From Liquidambar formosana (Eukaryota > Streptophyta > Magnoliopsida > Saxifragales > Altingiaceae), in the NCBI GenBank assembly GCA_039720395.1, contig CM077823.1, forward strand, positions 9,380,107 through 9,444,106: a DNA stretch of 64,000 nucleotides. Direction: 5' to 3'. Below are positions 36,045-47,550 of this stretch, one piece after another; positions within the stretch are counted from its first letter, which is position 1, and each line of letters opens with the position of its first letter. A program made the position numbers and the translations under genes. The notes under the pieces were generated by a model. It was not told the DNA's origin. It saw only the letters and a program-made list of their open reading frames with translations, and ran no database searches.

Positions 36045-38050
36045 TTCACAGCTGTTTGGTCGAGTAGTGGAACAGTCAAGATGTAATGTGGTAGGGGGCG
36101 GTAATCAGTTTTTGAATCTTTTAAAGAGTGGTCAAGCGCTATTGGGCCCTCATAACTGCTATGGGGCGAGGGGTGATTCAGATACTAATAATGGGCCTAC
36201 TAGTGATGGGGGAAGGGCATTTGTGCAATCTAGGTTTGATTTAGGTGGTTCTTTGGCAAAAGATAAGTCTCAGGACGAGGCAACGCAAGTCAATTATGCA
36301 GAGCTTATACCAGACTCTATTGCTGAGTCAGTGGGTCCTGTTGGTTTTGAAGGGTCTGTGGAGGGCTCAACAGTTGACTAATGAAGAATTAGTTGATTTG
36401 GATGTTGCAGCGGACCATTTGCATCATGTTACAAAGTTTAAAGGGAAGAAAAGTAAGAGAAAATTGTTGAAGGAGTTATTGGGTCAGTCTAATCAGTCAA
36501 GCGATCTGAGAGTTTAATCAAAGAAGAAAGTTAGTGCTCGGGCAAAAGGGAGGTAGTCTCGACCTAAAAATGGGAATTCAAAGGTGAGAATTTCCTTTTT
36601 CTCTATTTCTGATCATGGAATTGCTAATCGGAATAGGATTATTTGGGATGAAGCATTGAACGTGGTAGAAGTTGCTGATCAAGTGGGGCTTAACTTTGGG
36701 ACTAATAAGGAGGTTTGGTTGAATCGAATTCGCGATTATGAAGAGAGTGATTGGGATAGCCACTTAGATTATATATGCAATAATAATAGAGTTCTTTTTT
36801 CAAGATAAGGCTAAGGTGAACAAGACCCCTTAGAACTAAAAGCGCGGGTAGTTCAACATAAAATGAATGCGGCAGCCTGAAGATGAATTGAAGATGAACA
36901 GGTCGATTTGAGGAAAACTTAGTGTAATGCGTATATGCTTAACATGAGTAACGCATAAAGGTGATGATAGAAGTGTAGAATTCTAGGTTTTGTTCAAGTT
37001 CTATTTTATTGGAATTATTTTGGGGGGGGGGGCTGTGCGAATGAGGGTTTCATAGTCAGGGGTCTGGGTGGGGCAGAGAAAAGAAGGGCTGGGAAGTAGT
37101 TGGTTGTCTTCAACAAGGTGGATATGATTTTGATTCAAGAAACAAAATTGGGGAGTGTAGTAGTGGATGGTTGTTGTGTTCGGCAGTTATGGGGAAACTT
37201 AGAAATGGATTGGGTTATAGTCTAGTGGGTGCTTCTGGTGTTCTAGGGGTCTCTTCATAATTTGGAATAAGAATTTCTTTACTTGTACGTTCTGAGGTGG
37301 TGCATGCTGAGAGGTTTCTAGTAGTTAAGGGCCATTTGGTAAGAAATAATTTCCAGTGAAGTTTTGGGATGTATATGCTCCGAATAATGATAATGCTGGA
37401 AGGATATTGTGGAGCAAGTTAATCAACTTCTAGCAGCAGTTTTGTTTAGATCCTTGGTGTTTGGGGGGTGATTTTAATGAAGTATTAAAGCTGGAAGAAA
37501 GTCAAGGCTGTGTGGGTAGCATAATTGGGAAGACAAATTTTAGTGATTTTGTAAATAATTTGAGCTTGTAAGATATTCCTAAGAGGGGTAGGAAGTTTAC
37601 TTGGGCTAATAATCAAGTGGAGTTGAAATTGAGCAGGTTGATCGATCAGGTTCTTGATTTCTCAGGAGTGGTTACTTGAGTTCCCTTCTTTAAGTCTGTT
37701 TGTTGTTGTGGTGGGTTTGGTTGTTTTGAGCTAGCAATGTTCTTGTTTTTGGTGGCCTTGTGGAGCAGTTGATTTTTCATGGTTTTATGCTTTGCATAGT
37801 GTTGTCTTCGATCTGCTAGAGTGGAGTCGTATTTGTTAGGGTTTTGGGTTTGTTGTGAGGATATTTCTTTATGTAATTTTCTCTTTCTAGCTCTTTGTTG
37901 AGTGTAAATACACTATAACTACTGTCCCTCTTGTGGAAGAGACCCGAGAATCACTTGTCGTTTATTATTATGAGCCCCACGTATCCAAATATTATCGCTG
38001 AGAAATGATCTTTTAATTAATATATAATTTCTTTTTGCCGATAAAAAAAA

Positions 38051-38451
38051 ATGATGACCACTTTGGGTCAATGCCTTTTTTCTTTTTTTTTTTCTTTTTT
38101 TTTTTTTGGGTCCGATGTGTTATTTTTGGGTAAATGTTTAGTACTCCGCACAAGAATTCCTAAACAGCTTGGGTGCATTACTTGTGCAAGCTTACGTACC
38201 ATTCCAGAAATTGGAGCTATCAAAAAGCTAAATTTCAAATTAAATTTTTTATTTAATCATGATGAGGAGAGAGAGATAACGAAGAAGTACTATTATATTA
38301 TTCTTTTTTTTTTTTTTTTTGGTAACACTATTATATTTTTCTCAAAGCTATATAGAGAGAGGTACACATGGACCCCTTTATTGTACGATTATTCTATCGA
38401 GGAAAATATAATTAGTGGTTAAATAACCAGGTACATATATTGTTTAGTTAA
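38051..38451. other. 3' flank of germin-like gene 2
   Basis: Non-coding, with two T tracts. The part after about 38190 is homologous to the 3' flanks of genes 4 and 6 (51240-51490, 57800-58035). Confidence 0.6.
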
Positions 38452-39332
38452 TCAAAATTTTTCCTCGAGAGCGGCAACTACATTTTTGTCCAATTGGAAG
38501 GCCTTCGCAAGAACATCAGGAGAAATGGGTGGATTTGATCCAAAGACGTTATTTGCTATAACGATTAGACCTGGATTCTGGCTGCTCAGAGCTGAAATAG
38601 AAACTGCATTAGTATTTCCTACGTTGAATTGGAAGTGAATGAGACCAATCGGGAACACAAAAACATCTCCTGCGTTTAAGACTTTGGTGAAAAGGTGATT
38701 ATCCGGGTTCGACGTGACAAAGCCAACATAGAGAGTACCCTCCAAGACTAGTAGGAGTTCAGTGCCACGAGGGTTCGTATGGGGAGGGTTTAGGCCATAT
38801 GGCGCAAAATCAATACGAGCCAAGGATACGTCAAGAGTATTGAGTCCTAGTATCATGTCAACATTAAGCAAAGTGACATTTAATCCAAGTTGGTTTTTTG
38901 TGTTTCTAGGATTTTGGAGTCCTGAAAAGAAGAAATCGTTGGCTGTGGCAAGCTTTGGATCCTTGCAGAATTTTCCATTCACAAACACTGCATGAAATTA
39001 CAAGGTTGTTGGCATCAAGTAAAACCATCATCGATCAAAGTAATTATAGCATGCAATACAAAATAAGAAAGCCCATTCATATGAGATTCTCTCTGTCAAA
39101 ATGTTAGCAAAATGTCATTAACTAATGTAGACTTCAAGCATGATAAGCTTATGAAAAGAACTAGCATTTGAGATCGAAGATGAAGGAAAAAGTGTGTACT
39201 TGCAGATTTGGAGTCATATTGATCAATGGCTACGCAAAAGTCTTGCAGAGATGCTGGATCAGAGGCAAAGGCAAAGGAGGAAGCCAAAGCCAAGAGGACA
39301 ACAGCTACGAGGAAGTGAACACCCTTCATCAT
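38452..39332 (-). CDS. Germin-like protein 2 with a lost metal ligand
   Basis: Exon 1 39332-39200, exon 2 38987-38452, 222 residues, open throughout. Signal peptide ([13 protein letters not shown]), Cys pair, NVT site and box 2 ([14 protein letters not shown]) are intact. Box 1 reads [13 protein letters not shown]: the second His of the HxH metal pair is Asn (CAC to AAC). The protein stops at EEKF, where an in-frame TGA replaces the first Trp of the C-terminal WW tail seen in gene 1. A TATAAATA box is at about 39422-39429. It may be expressed as a protein with weak or no Mn binding, or be an early pseudogene. The exon-1 donor makes the junction codon ATG (Met) instead of the usual Val. Confidence 0.88.
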
Positions 39333-40306
39333 TGTAAGGCGGCTAGCTCTTCAAACTTGAACTAAGTTCTGAGTATTATTGTTTGGGTAAGGGATGAGAA
39401 ATCTTGCATGGGATACGTGTTTATTTATAGATAGGAGTCATTGATTAATTCCATGTAATTTTCCTACAAAATTAGATAAAACGTAGTCTTCAGTGGTTAT
39501 CTTACTAACTCTTCAACAACTACATGTGTTTTCCATTTTTTCCTACTGATCAAGTCTTTGTTCTTAATATTATAATGATATATGTATATCTATGGAAGTG
39601 GTCATTTTTCCTTTGATTAATTAAGTAAAAGATTGTGATGGTCATTAATTGGTCGAAGACATACATTCGTCAAGATTGTTGTGCATGAGATTTAACTTAA
39701 TTGGTTGAATAGGATTACAAACAAACTGATTGTGCTATTATTACTTAATAATTTTTCTTAGACCTATTCAACCCTTTTGAGTTCCTAACAACAGAACTTC
39801 AATCCTGTTCACAAATCATAAATACTGAGCACTGGTAGTATTAATTATAAATCTTTTTTAAAAACCTAAAACTTAACTTCAATTAATTTCATTTTCTTAT
39901 TATTATTATTATGTTAAATTCTTAGGTGCCAAATTGTAAAGATCTGGGCATGTTTCTGAATTTCGTCTCACAATCATAGTCTTTGTCAGTAGAGGTCTTC
40001 AGCCGGAATCACTATGTCCATTCAATTTATATCCTTGTTATACAGTATTTTATAAAGTTAGTAGGTGAAGATGGGTTCAAACCTAATGCTGCAAGACCTG
40101 CACAACATTGATAGAGTTTAACACAATCGCAAAAATTTATAGAAAAGTTTGAAGAGGTCTGGCTAATTTTTTTTTTTTTTTTTTCTTTTAGCGGAGACAA
40201 GGGTCACCCTTACCATTCTAGATTGCAGTTAGACAGTCATATTATAATTGTTTCTTGTGAGAGATCGATGAATGAGAGATTTGAAAAATGACCACTTCCA
40301 TGTCAA
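39333..40306. promoter_or_regulatory. Upstream region of germin-like gene 2 (minus) and shared spacer
   Basis: The first 100 bp hold the gene 2 5' UTR and TATA box. The rest is AT-rich and homologous to the upstream regions of genes 4 and 6 (for example AGTCTTTGTTCTTAATATTATAAT). It ends in the plus-strand GLP promoter block at about 40260. Confidence 0.55.
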
Positions 40307-40311
40307 GAATA

Positions 40312-42288
40312 TATAGAAAAACTGAGTCTCATTCATAATTGAATTGCTTGATTATAAAATACCTTTGTCAAGGTTTAAATAGAAATCTAAAACCAATCTA
40401 AATATGGATTGGAGATAAATCAGGTCAAATCAAATATTCTCAAACCCAATCTAAGATTGTGATGAGATACACTAATAGTGATTTAGTGTATTTCATTTAC
40501 ATTATTATAATACTTCTATTTATGATCTCTTACACTCCCCTTTAAATTCAGGAGATTTTAGAAAAAAATCTTAATGGATTTGCCTTGAAATCATCACCTT
40601 GTCACTTGCTTGTATGCTTGTTTAGGTGTCTTTCTACCACTAGATTTTGTTGATGAAGATTGTTTGGATAGAAATTAATTGAGAACGAAGATAAGCCTCA
40701 TGGGCTAAAATAAAGAGGGTCTCTACGGGCCAGGGCTTCTTTGTGCCACGATGTGCCTCAATGGACTAATAAACTTGGGATTTTTCATAGTCCTCAAGTC
40801 TTTCTTTTCGTTGTTGTTCTTCTTCAGAACGAACGAACCACTAGTCCAAGGTTTTGAAACTTGATTGAACTTCTACACAAGCAAAAAATGAACATCATAG
40901 AGACTTGAATATAACAAGGCAACTCAGTTATTAGACGAGGGAGTAGAGGTGGCTTTCCCCCCACCCCCCCTTAAAATTCTAAAGAGAATGGAATGGAAAT
41001 AAATGTTTAAACCAAACGCTGCCACCCGCCAGAAGCATGGAAGCCATTGAAGAAAAGGTCAAATCCAATTGACCCTCTCTGATACCATATAGACAAACTG
41101 AATTTCATTGATAATTGCATAATTACAACCAACCCATAAGTGGGATTATATAGAGAATAAGGATGAATAATATGGAAATAAATAATAATCAAATTACATA
41201 AGAAAGGAAATAAATCAAATATTATTTGATTCTTCTCCATAATTATTTCTCAATCTCCTTCCTTGATGTTCTCTCATTTGATTTGTTTTCATATTCTCTT
41301 GATCCATTCCTTGACATTTTGCTCTTGATTTGTTTCCTCAATATTCCCCCACAAACTTAAGAAGATTTTAAATAAACTTTTATTGAGTTTGACGTCAAAT
41401 GATGAAGATATACCACCATTGAAATAAGAATAATAACCACGGGTAGGAGTCACCGCAATGGCTCAATGATGAAGAAACAAAAATGTGGCTTTATTAAGTC
41501 AACAGAAGCTCTATGGACCAAAGTCCTGGTGCCATGAGCCGAAGTCTAGGTCAAGCCCCTGTACGCTTGCAACCTTAAGACTTCAATAAAGTAGGAAGGG
41601 AGAACGTTCGCTCCATGAACCTAAGTCTAGGTCATCGTGGGCTAAAATCCAGGCCAAATCTTCTTCGAACTTGCAACATGGATCGAAATTTCCCAAAATA
41701 AAGAGTTTCTTCTTATCAGTTAAATAACGCCGGTCACAATGATTGTATCAATCTTGATGATGGCTTTCTGAGTACTATTGATTCGAATATTAGAGAATCT
41801 TTGGGAAAAAATAAAGATTTTTTGTGGGTGGTTGTAACAAGATTTAGAGACCAAATAACACTATAATAGATGAATCTAACTTAAAGGAAATAACAAAAAA
41901 AAAAAAAAAGAATTATTTTAGAACAATGACTACGCGAAGGTCTGGCGGACGACGTTTTAACCGATTGTAAGAAACACCGCCTGTCGGCGGAATGAAAGAT
42001 GAAAGGACCAATCAATCACAGAAGGATCAACTGCTCTAATACCATAAAGAAAAACTGAATCTCATTAATAATTGAATTGCTTGATTACAAATTACCTTTG
42101 TCAAGGTTTACATAGAAATCTAGAGTCAATCCAAATATGGATTGGAGATAAATCAGGCCTAATCAAATATTCTCCAATCCCTAATCAAATCACACAAACC
42201 CAATCAAAGATTGTGATGAGATACATTAATAGTGATTTAGTGTATCTCATTTACATTATTATAATGCTTCTATTTATGATCTCTTACA
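40312..42288 (-). mobile_element. Non-autonomous LTR retroelement with a third, internal LTR-like unit
   Basis: On the minus strand, the 5' LTR is 42288-42045 and the 3' LTR 40534-40312, both starting TGTAAGAG, with a 5-bp TSD GAATA (40307-40311, 42289-42293). The primer-binding site TGGTATTAGAGC (42044-42033) is adjacent to the 5' LTR and close to the initiator-Met tRNA type. A polypurine tract TAAAGGGGAG adjoins the 3' LTR. No gag or pol. A second site TGGTATCAGAG plus LTR-like sequence lies inside (41074-41345). The empty site is preserved at the paralogous position near 53640. Confidence 0.9.
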
Positions 42289-42897
42289 GAATACATCGGT
42301 GTAAGCATAGTTGTTGAAGAATCATTCGTCCTTGAAAAAAAAAAGGAAAAAAGAAAAAAAATGCTAACCATTGAAGACCGTAAGTTTCCTCAATGACTCC
42401 TATCTAGCATCTAGGTATGTTTCCCATGCCATGCAAGATTTCTCACCCCTTACCCAAACGATTATACACAAGTAAATTAAAGCCAGCCTAACATTCGCGA
42501 TGAACTTTGTTCACTTCATTGCAGCTGTTGTCTTCATGGTTTTGCCTTTGTTTGTTTGTTTTTTTTTTTTTTGTTTGTTTGTTTTTTTTTTTTTTATCAG
42601 CGAAAAGAGCATAAATTTTATTAATCCAGAAACAGTGAATACAAGATGAAACCCCCATAAATACACCACAACTAGCACCAACCAAAAAGAACCAGCCAAA
42701 GACAATAACAAACCCAAACAAAAAACAAAAGCAGGCAACGATTCTCAGCAAGGAAATGAAAAACGAAACCCAGACACAAGTCAACTCTACCGGCCAGACA
42801 AAACTGCCCCGCTCCCCAACAGACCCAAAACTCAAAACCAAGCCAAAAAGGGCACCGACCTACAAATACCTCCCTTGGCAAAGTCGTCAGCTACCAT

Positions 42898-43591
42898 TAG
42901 GGTTGTGCACAGATTGGTTAATTTGGAGCGGTTTAGAAAAAAATTATCAACCAACCCATTCATAGCAGGCTGCAAATTTTTTAATCCGCCACCAAACCGT
43001 AATAGCTAAAAACCGATGGGTTGGTTATTTTTTTAGGTGGTCTGTCACTAACGATTTGGGCGGGTTTGGTAGGTTATATCATGCCCTTTCTAATAGGGCA
43101 TTTCTAATATATTAAGGCTTAGCTAATTAGTACATTGTAGATAAATTAATAAATCAAGAAAATATAATTATTTAAGGTGGTTAAATGAAGCTTGATACAT
43201 ACTTACATAGTATTTTAATTCTAAAGATGAAAATTATGTTTTTATGAGAAAAAACACTTGATCAATGTTGATGAAATTGGTAATCGTTAATGTTATTAAA
43301 GGTTAAAGGACCCAAAATCTAACATCCTACCAAAATACTAATAAGATAATATGTTATTATGAAACTAGAGATATTTGATTTTTATAATTTTATACATATA
43401 TTATCAAAGGCAGGGTGATTTGGTTTATTGGCGGTTTACCAAAATTCAACTCACCAACCAAATCAAACTGCCAATTTTATTGCTTAATCCGCTCAAACCG
43501 CGCCGCTTAACTATTTAAACCGCTTGGGTCGGTGTGGAATGGAGCGGATTGGTTTGGTTTGGCGGATTGGACGGGCTTTCGCACATCCCTA
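42898..43591. mobile_element. hAT-type non-autonomous element, 694 bp
   Basis: Ends TAGGGTTGTGCACAG and the complement of TAGGGATGTGCGAAAG, flanked by a perfect 8-bp TSD GCTACCAT (42890-42897, 43592-43599). Subterminal GGTTTGG/CGGATTGG-type motifs. No transposase. Confidence 0.92.
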
Positions 43592-44767
43592 GCTACCATA
43601 TTACGTCTTTGAGAAGATGAGTATATAAAACCCCATTAATGTGAGATTAAAGGGATCTAATTTCATTAAATACAAACCTCAGCTTCCACGATATAGCCTC
43701 CATACCTGAAACCCACACTAATGCCACCATCGAATCACTCTCCACAATCAACTTAGACGATGAAGCCCAGATTGAATCTGCAAAGAGTTAACGCCTTGCG
43801 ATCGAATTGTCATCAACTCCGCCACATTTGAACCCATTACCCCAATAGGTTCAGAGAAAACACACCTAAAGCATCCCTTGTCATCCCTTAGCACACCCCC
43901 AATGGCAGCCACTCCCGGTTTACCAATAAAAGACCCATCAACAGTAAATTTCATCCACCCCAATACTGGCGGAACCCAAGAAACTACACCCCTCCCTATC
44001 CTAAGACCATCACCGGCCCCCCTTAAAATTTCTAACAGTATCAATATTACACCTAAAGTCCCCTACTGAATAAGGAATATCTTCAAATTTCTCTTTGACC
44101 CAAATACTCATTCTATAATTTGCTAATTCTGCTATTTCTACCCAATGGAAAGCCTTCCCTTTAAAAATGATCTCAATCCGAGCTAACCAAATGGACCAGA
44201 TAATCGCAAAGAACAACCCCGACCATGACCCATTTTTTATGTTCTTTACATTTGAGTGAAGCCACCAAACTGCTGCCTAAACAATCGATTTAGGACATAC
44301 CCATTTCATACCCCACCATTCAAGAAAACATATAGCACCGTATTCTCCAACTACCACTACACTGAAGGAATAGGTGATCCACAGATTCCCCCAGATCATT
44401 GCAAAACATACAACACATTCATCTTCCTGTAACAAATCCTTGTGGACTAGAAAATCTCGAGTCACAACTTTAGATTGCAGAACTAACCAGCAAAAAACTT
44501 CGACTTTAACGGGCGCTAGACCTTTCCATACCAAACTCAACCACGCATACGAAAGATCAGCATATTTTATCTCGATTATTGAAAGAGCTCTTTGTTGGTG
44601 TTGCCCTGCTTCATTGAAAGAGCTCTTTGTTGGCTGGGTAGTCCCTGGTATAAAGGGGGTGTATAAAATTATTTGGGACTCTCTTTTCTATGCTGTTGTC
44701 TCGTCCATTTGGTTGGCAAGAAACGATCTGGTATTTAATAATATTCGTGCAAACTGGGAGGATGTTG

Positions 44768-45703
44768 CAGGCCTGCCCTTCCACTCAGGCAGCCGCCTAA
44801 GGCCCCAAAATTTTGACAAAAAATAAGGGTCCCGACTTACTTGTTACCTTTGTAATAAGTCCCAAAAATTTTAAAAAAAAACATTTTTTTTTAGGGCTAT
44901 TGCAACTCAACTTTATTTGTGAACCCTACTTTTTTTTACTTTTCAAGATTTTATGAAAAATATAAAATGGTTTTATGAAAATTGGCCGCGTAGTCAACTA
45001 TCATACATTATTTTGAACAACTTTTTAGAAGAAATTTTTTTCAAAATCTGTGGTTTAAGAGCACATTTTGGTCATTTATAGTTTTTATTTCAAATTTACA
45101 GAAACAAAATTATAAATGGCTAAAAAGTTCACTTAAACGACAGATTTTGAAAAAATTTCTTTTATAAAGTTGTTCAAAATAATGTTTTTTTAGGGGACTA
45201 CGCGATTAGTTTTTATAAAAACCTTTTATATTTTACATAAAACCTTAAAAAATAAAAATAAATGGGGTTTACAAATAAAGTTTAGGGTTACAATAGCTTC
45301 CCTCTTTTTTTAATAACTAGATGAGAAAAGGCCCTAATCCAAGTTTAAGGGCCCCAAATAATTCCTAAGTTTTTAACCCAAGTCCATATACAATAACTCA
45401 AATGGCCAAATAATCTACTCAACTCAAGCCCACCAAAAACAAAAACAAAAAACAAAAAACATTTAACCTAAAATCAAATCAGATCTAATGCTTCTGTCAG
45501 TTTGCCTTGAGCCTTCAAACTCCAACCTCCTCTTCTCTTCCTCTCTAAGTGCTCTCAACCTCTCACAGCCTCTATCCTAATCAGATCATATCAGAATTTT
45601 ATTTGGAATATTAAAAGTATTTGATTACCTCTCAGACAAAGAAGTCAAGTAGACCAAACGTCCAAACCATTTTCTCTTTAATTAATTAATTTCTTTACTT
45701 TTT

Positions 45704-45746
<43 letters not shown>

Positions 45747-46445
45747 TTTATACACATAAGGGGCACTCTGATATTATTGGGGGAGATTTATTTTTAGAAT
45801 TAAAGGTCTTGAAAGAAGTTTTACCAACATATTTAAAAAGACCAATTGAAGTACTTAATTATTTAAAAGAAATGGACAGTTGTTTCCTAAATGCTTGGAT
45901 TGCTTATAGAATATTGTTGATTATACTAGTTACAGTTGCATTTGCAAAAATAAGTTTTTCAAAGTTGAAGTTGATCAAATCTTACCTTCATTCTACTATA
46001 TCACAGGAAAGATTGACCGGATTAACTATATTATCCATTGAACATGATATTGTAAAAAAGCTTGATTCTGTTAACTTAATAAGTGATTTTACAGCTAAAA
46101 ATGCGAGAAGAGTAATATTTAAGTGATACTCTGCTATAGTTGGTTCATTTCTTTTTGGTATTATAGCTTTAAATTTTGCTTTTTTTTTTCTTCTTCTTGT
46201 ATATGTGATTTTTTCTAAATTATAAAGTAAGAAAGTCCAATTTTATTTATTTATAGTTCTTATAAAGATTTATTTTTTTATCTTAATTTATATAAGCAAA
46301 TTTTAATACTCATATATTTAGGCAAATTTTGTGTGTATTAGGGAAAAAAATTGTTGGGTCTAAATTTTATTGTGCGTATGAATATGTATAAAAAGTCCCA
46401 TTTTAAGAGTTCGCTTAGGGCCCTAAAAAACTCAGGACCGCCCTA
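44768..46445 (+). mobile_element. hAT transposon, internally deleted
   Basis: Flanked by an exact 8-bp TSD GGATGTTG (44760-44767, 46446-46453). The right end (complement TAGGGCGGTCCTGAG) and left end (CAGGCCTGCCC) are related but not identical TIRs. Retains the C-terminal transposase piece at 45765-46126; the rest is non-coding and AT-rich, with a (TA)n tract near 45711-45738. Excision would restore the LINE frame. Confidence 0.88.
45765..46126 (+). pseudogene. hAT transposase C-terminal dimerisation domain (fragment)
   Basis: The frame includes AYRILLIILVTVAFAKISFS and SYLHSTISQERLTGLTILSI, the hAT C-terminal dimerisation segment, ending NARRVIFK. The family's usual S-A-E-R-S-F-S is degraded to A-K-I-S-F-S. 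The catalytic region is absent. Resembles plant TTF-type zinc-finger hAT proteins. Confidence 0.82.
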
Positions 46446-47550
46446 GGATGTTGCGGAGTTAGCCAAAAGAAGAACCGTGGTCTGGTTTAAAGCACTCAGG
46501 TCTGAATTAGGCTATTCCATCATTGATTTTTTAAATTGCATTGACGGTGTTAGGTTGTTTCGGAGCAGGAACGCAAAGCCAAGGCAGGCCCCTCATTCTG
46601 GTTCACTAAAATTTAATGTGGATGGTTCTGCAAGAGGGAAGCCTGGTCCGGGTGGTATTGGTGGAGTTCTTCGTGATGAAAATGGAAGCATCCTATGCTT
46701 ATTCTCTGTCCCCGTTGGAATAGTGAACTCCAACTTTGCTGAGTTGCTAGCAGTTAGGGAGGCCGTCGGCTCTTCTCTTCCTCTGTTTGGGCCTCCTTGT
46801 CTATTCTCCTTATTGAATCGGGTTCAACCTCAGTGGTTTCTTGGATCAACGGGCGCTCGAGATTGTGGAAATTCAACGTTGTCCTAAATGAAATCTTCTC
46901 TCTTATCAAACACTTGTAGAATGTTGAGGTAAGTCATCAGGTTAGAGAAGCCAATTACATGGCTGACTGGTTATCAAAGGATGGTGTTGTCAGAGTGCCC
47001 CTTTTATCGCTTGGCTGTAATACTATTTGTGGCAGCGTGCTGTGGCTTATATTGCAGCCTGGAGTGGTTTTTTCTGGTAGGGTGGAGTTGGTGGCTTCTT
47101 GGGCTTTGCCCTGTTTTGCTCTGTTTTTGCTGTATGTCGGAGTGTTTTTCTGGCCTAGGCTGTTTTTGTTTGTGCTTTGGGGATTTTTTCTTGTCTTTGG
47201 CTGTATTTGGGTGTTCTTCTCATCTTTCAATAATATATCTTTTTTACTAATAAAAACAAGCATATCTTATCTCGAATTGTTTTTAAAAAGATTAAGCTGA
47301 AAAATTACCTTTCGGCGCTGGGGCCCAAATTAATTTATCCTTAACTCCCTTACAAAGGTGAACATGACTTCAATCTATTGCTTAGCTGGATCTTTTCCAC
47401 TTCCTCCCATGAGAACAATTCACGCCTAAACTCCAGGCCCCAACACCAACCATCCGTTATCCATGAGCCCCGGTCTGCAATGAAACACTTTTTATTAGCT
47501 GCAATGTGGTATAGTCTGGGAAACCTCACACATAGAGCAACTTCATTTAG
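46139..47550 (+). repeat. Segmental duplication, copy A (partner at 59537-60948)
   Basis: Spans the right part of the hAT, the RNase H fragment, its TSD and the start of the adjacent minus LINE. The copies match at about 97% by eye. Because the composite is shared across element borders, it was duplicated as a block. Confidence 0.9.
46454..46887 (+). pseudogene. LINE RNase H domain, 3' part of a truncated ORF2
   Basis: Reads KFNVDGSARGKPGPGGIGG and, further on, NSNFAELLAVREA, the first two catalytic blocks of RNase H. The upstream half is at 44576-44767 (SIWLARNDLVFNN). Joining across the hAT element gives NWEDVAELAKRRTVVW in frame. A near-identical copy is at 59951-60283. Confidence 0.85.

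Larger units (their letters stand above)
32157..36829 (+). pseudogene. LINE 2 ORF1 (RRM protein), broken
   Basis: An RRM is readable at 32262-32425: an RNP2-like VFVDNL and an RNP1-like TRFGFVRF, with IDMNPRWLGRIFSWFG between. A later segment (32900-33120) reads PLYAWNIKNFRKIGEVWGDV, typical of plant LINE ORF1. The RRM frame breaks near 32190 and 32450. The acidic tail runs into the MULE-like insert, and the gene resumes after 35431 and after 36053 with a K-rich KFKGKKSKRKLLKELLG stretch. Role: binding LINE RNA. Not functional. Confidence 0.7.
32157..38050 (+). mobile_element. Internally deleted L1-type LINE (RRM-type ORF1), with two insertions
   Basis: Starts near an ATG at 32158 and ends in an A9 tail at 38042-38050. 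Contents: ORF1 with an RRM, an ORF1 C-terminal region resuming after each insertion, an endonuclease remnant (36990-37670, with LIQETKLG and a GDFNE-like block), then directly the 3' UTR. RT and the zinc-binding domain are missing. The MULE-like element 33382-35423 and the hAT element 35547-36044 interrupt ORF1. No TSD was found. Confidence 0.75.
44576..47258 (+). mobile_element. 5'-truncated LINE (RNase H end) inserted in the minus-strand LINE
   Basis: Flanked by a 17-bp TSD with one mismatch, AGCATATTTTATCTCGA (44559-44575) and AGCATATCTTATCTCGA (47259-47275). The TSD plus insert interrupts the minus LINE between RT and its zinc-binding domain. Codes for the zf-RVT tail and an RNase H, then a 3' UTR ending AATAAAAAC. 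Split by the hAT at 44768-46445. Confidence 0.9.

Noticed and set aside
42488..42881. Minus-strand hydrophobic open frames
   Set aside because: They fall in the 3' UTR and poly(A) end of the minus-strand LINE.
46959..47300. Hydrophobic, Cys/Phe-rich open frames (also at 60355-60696)
   Set aside because: They lie in the LINE 3' UTR (GT-rich) on the coding strand and owe their openness to composition. The duplicated copy shows no selective pattern.
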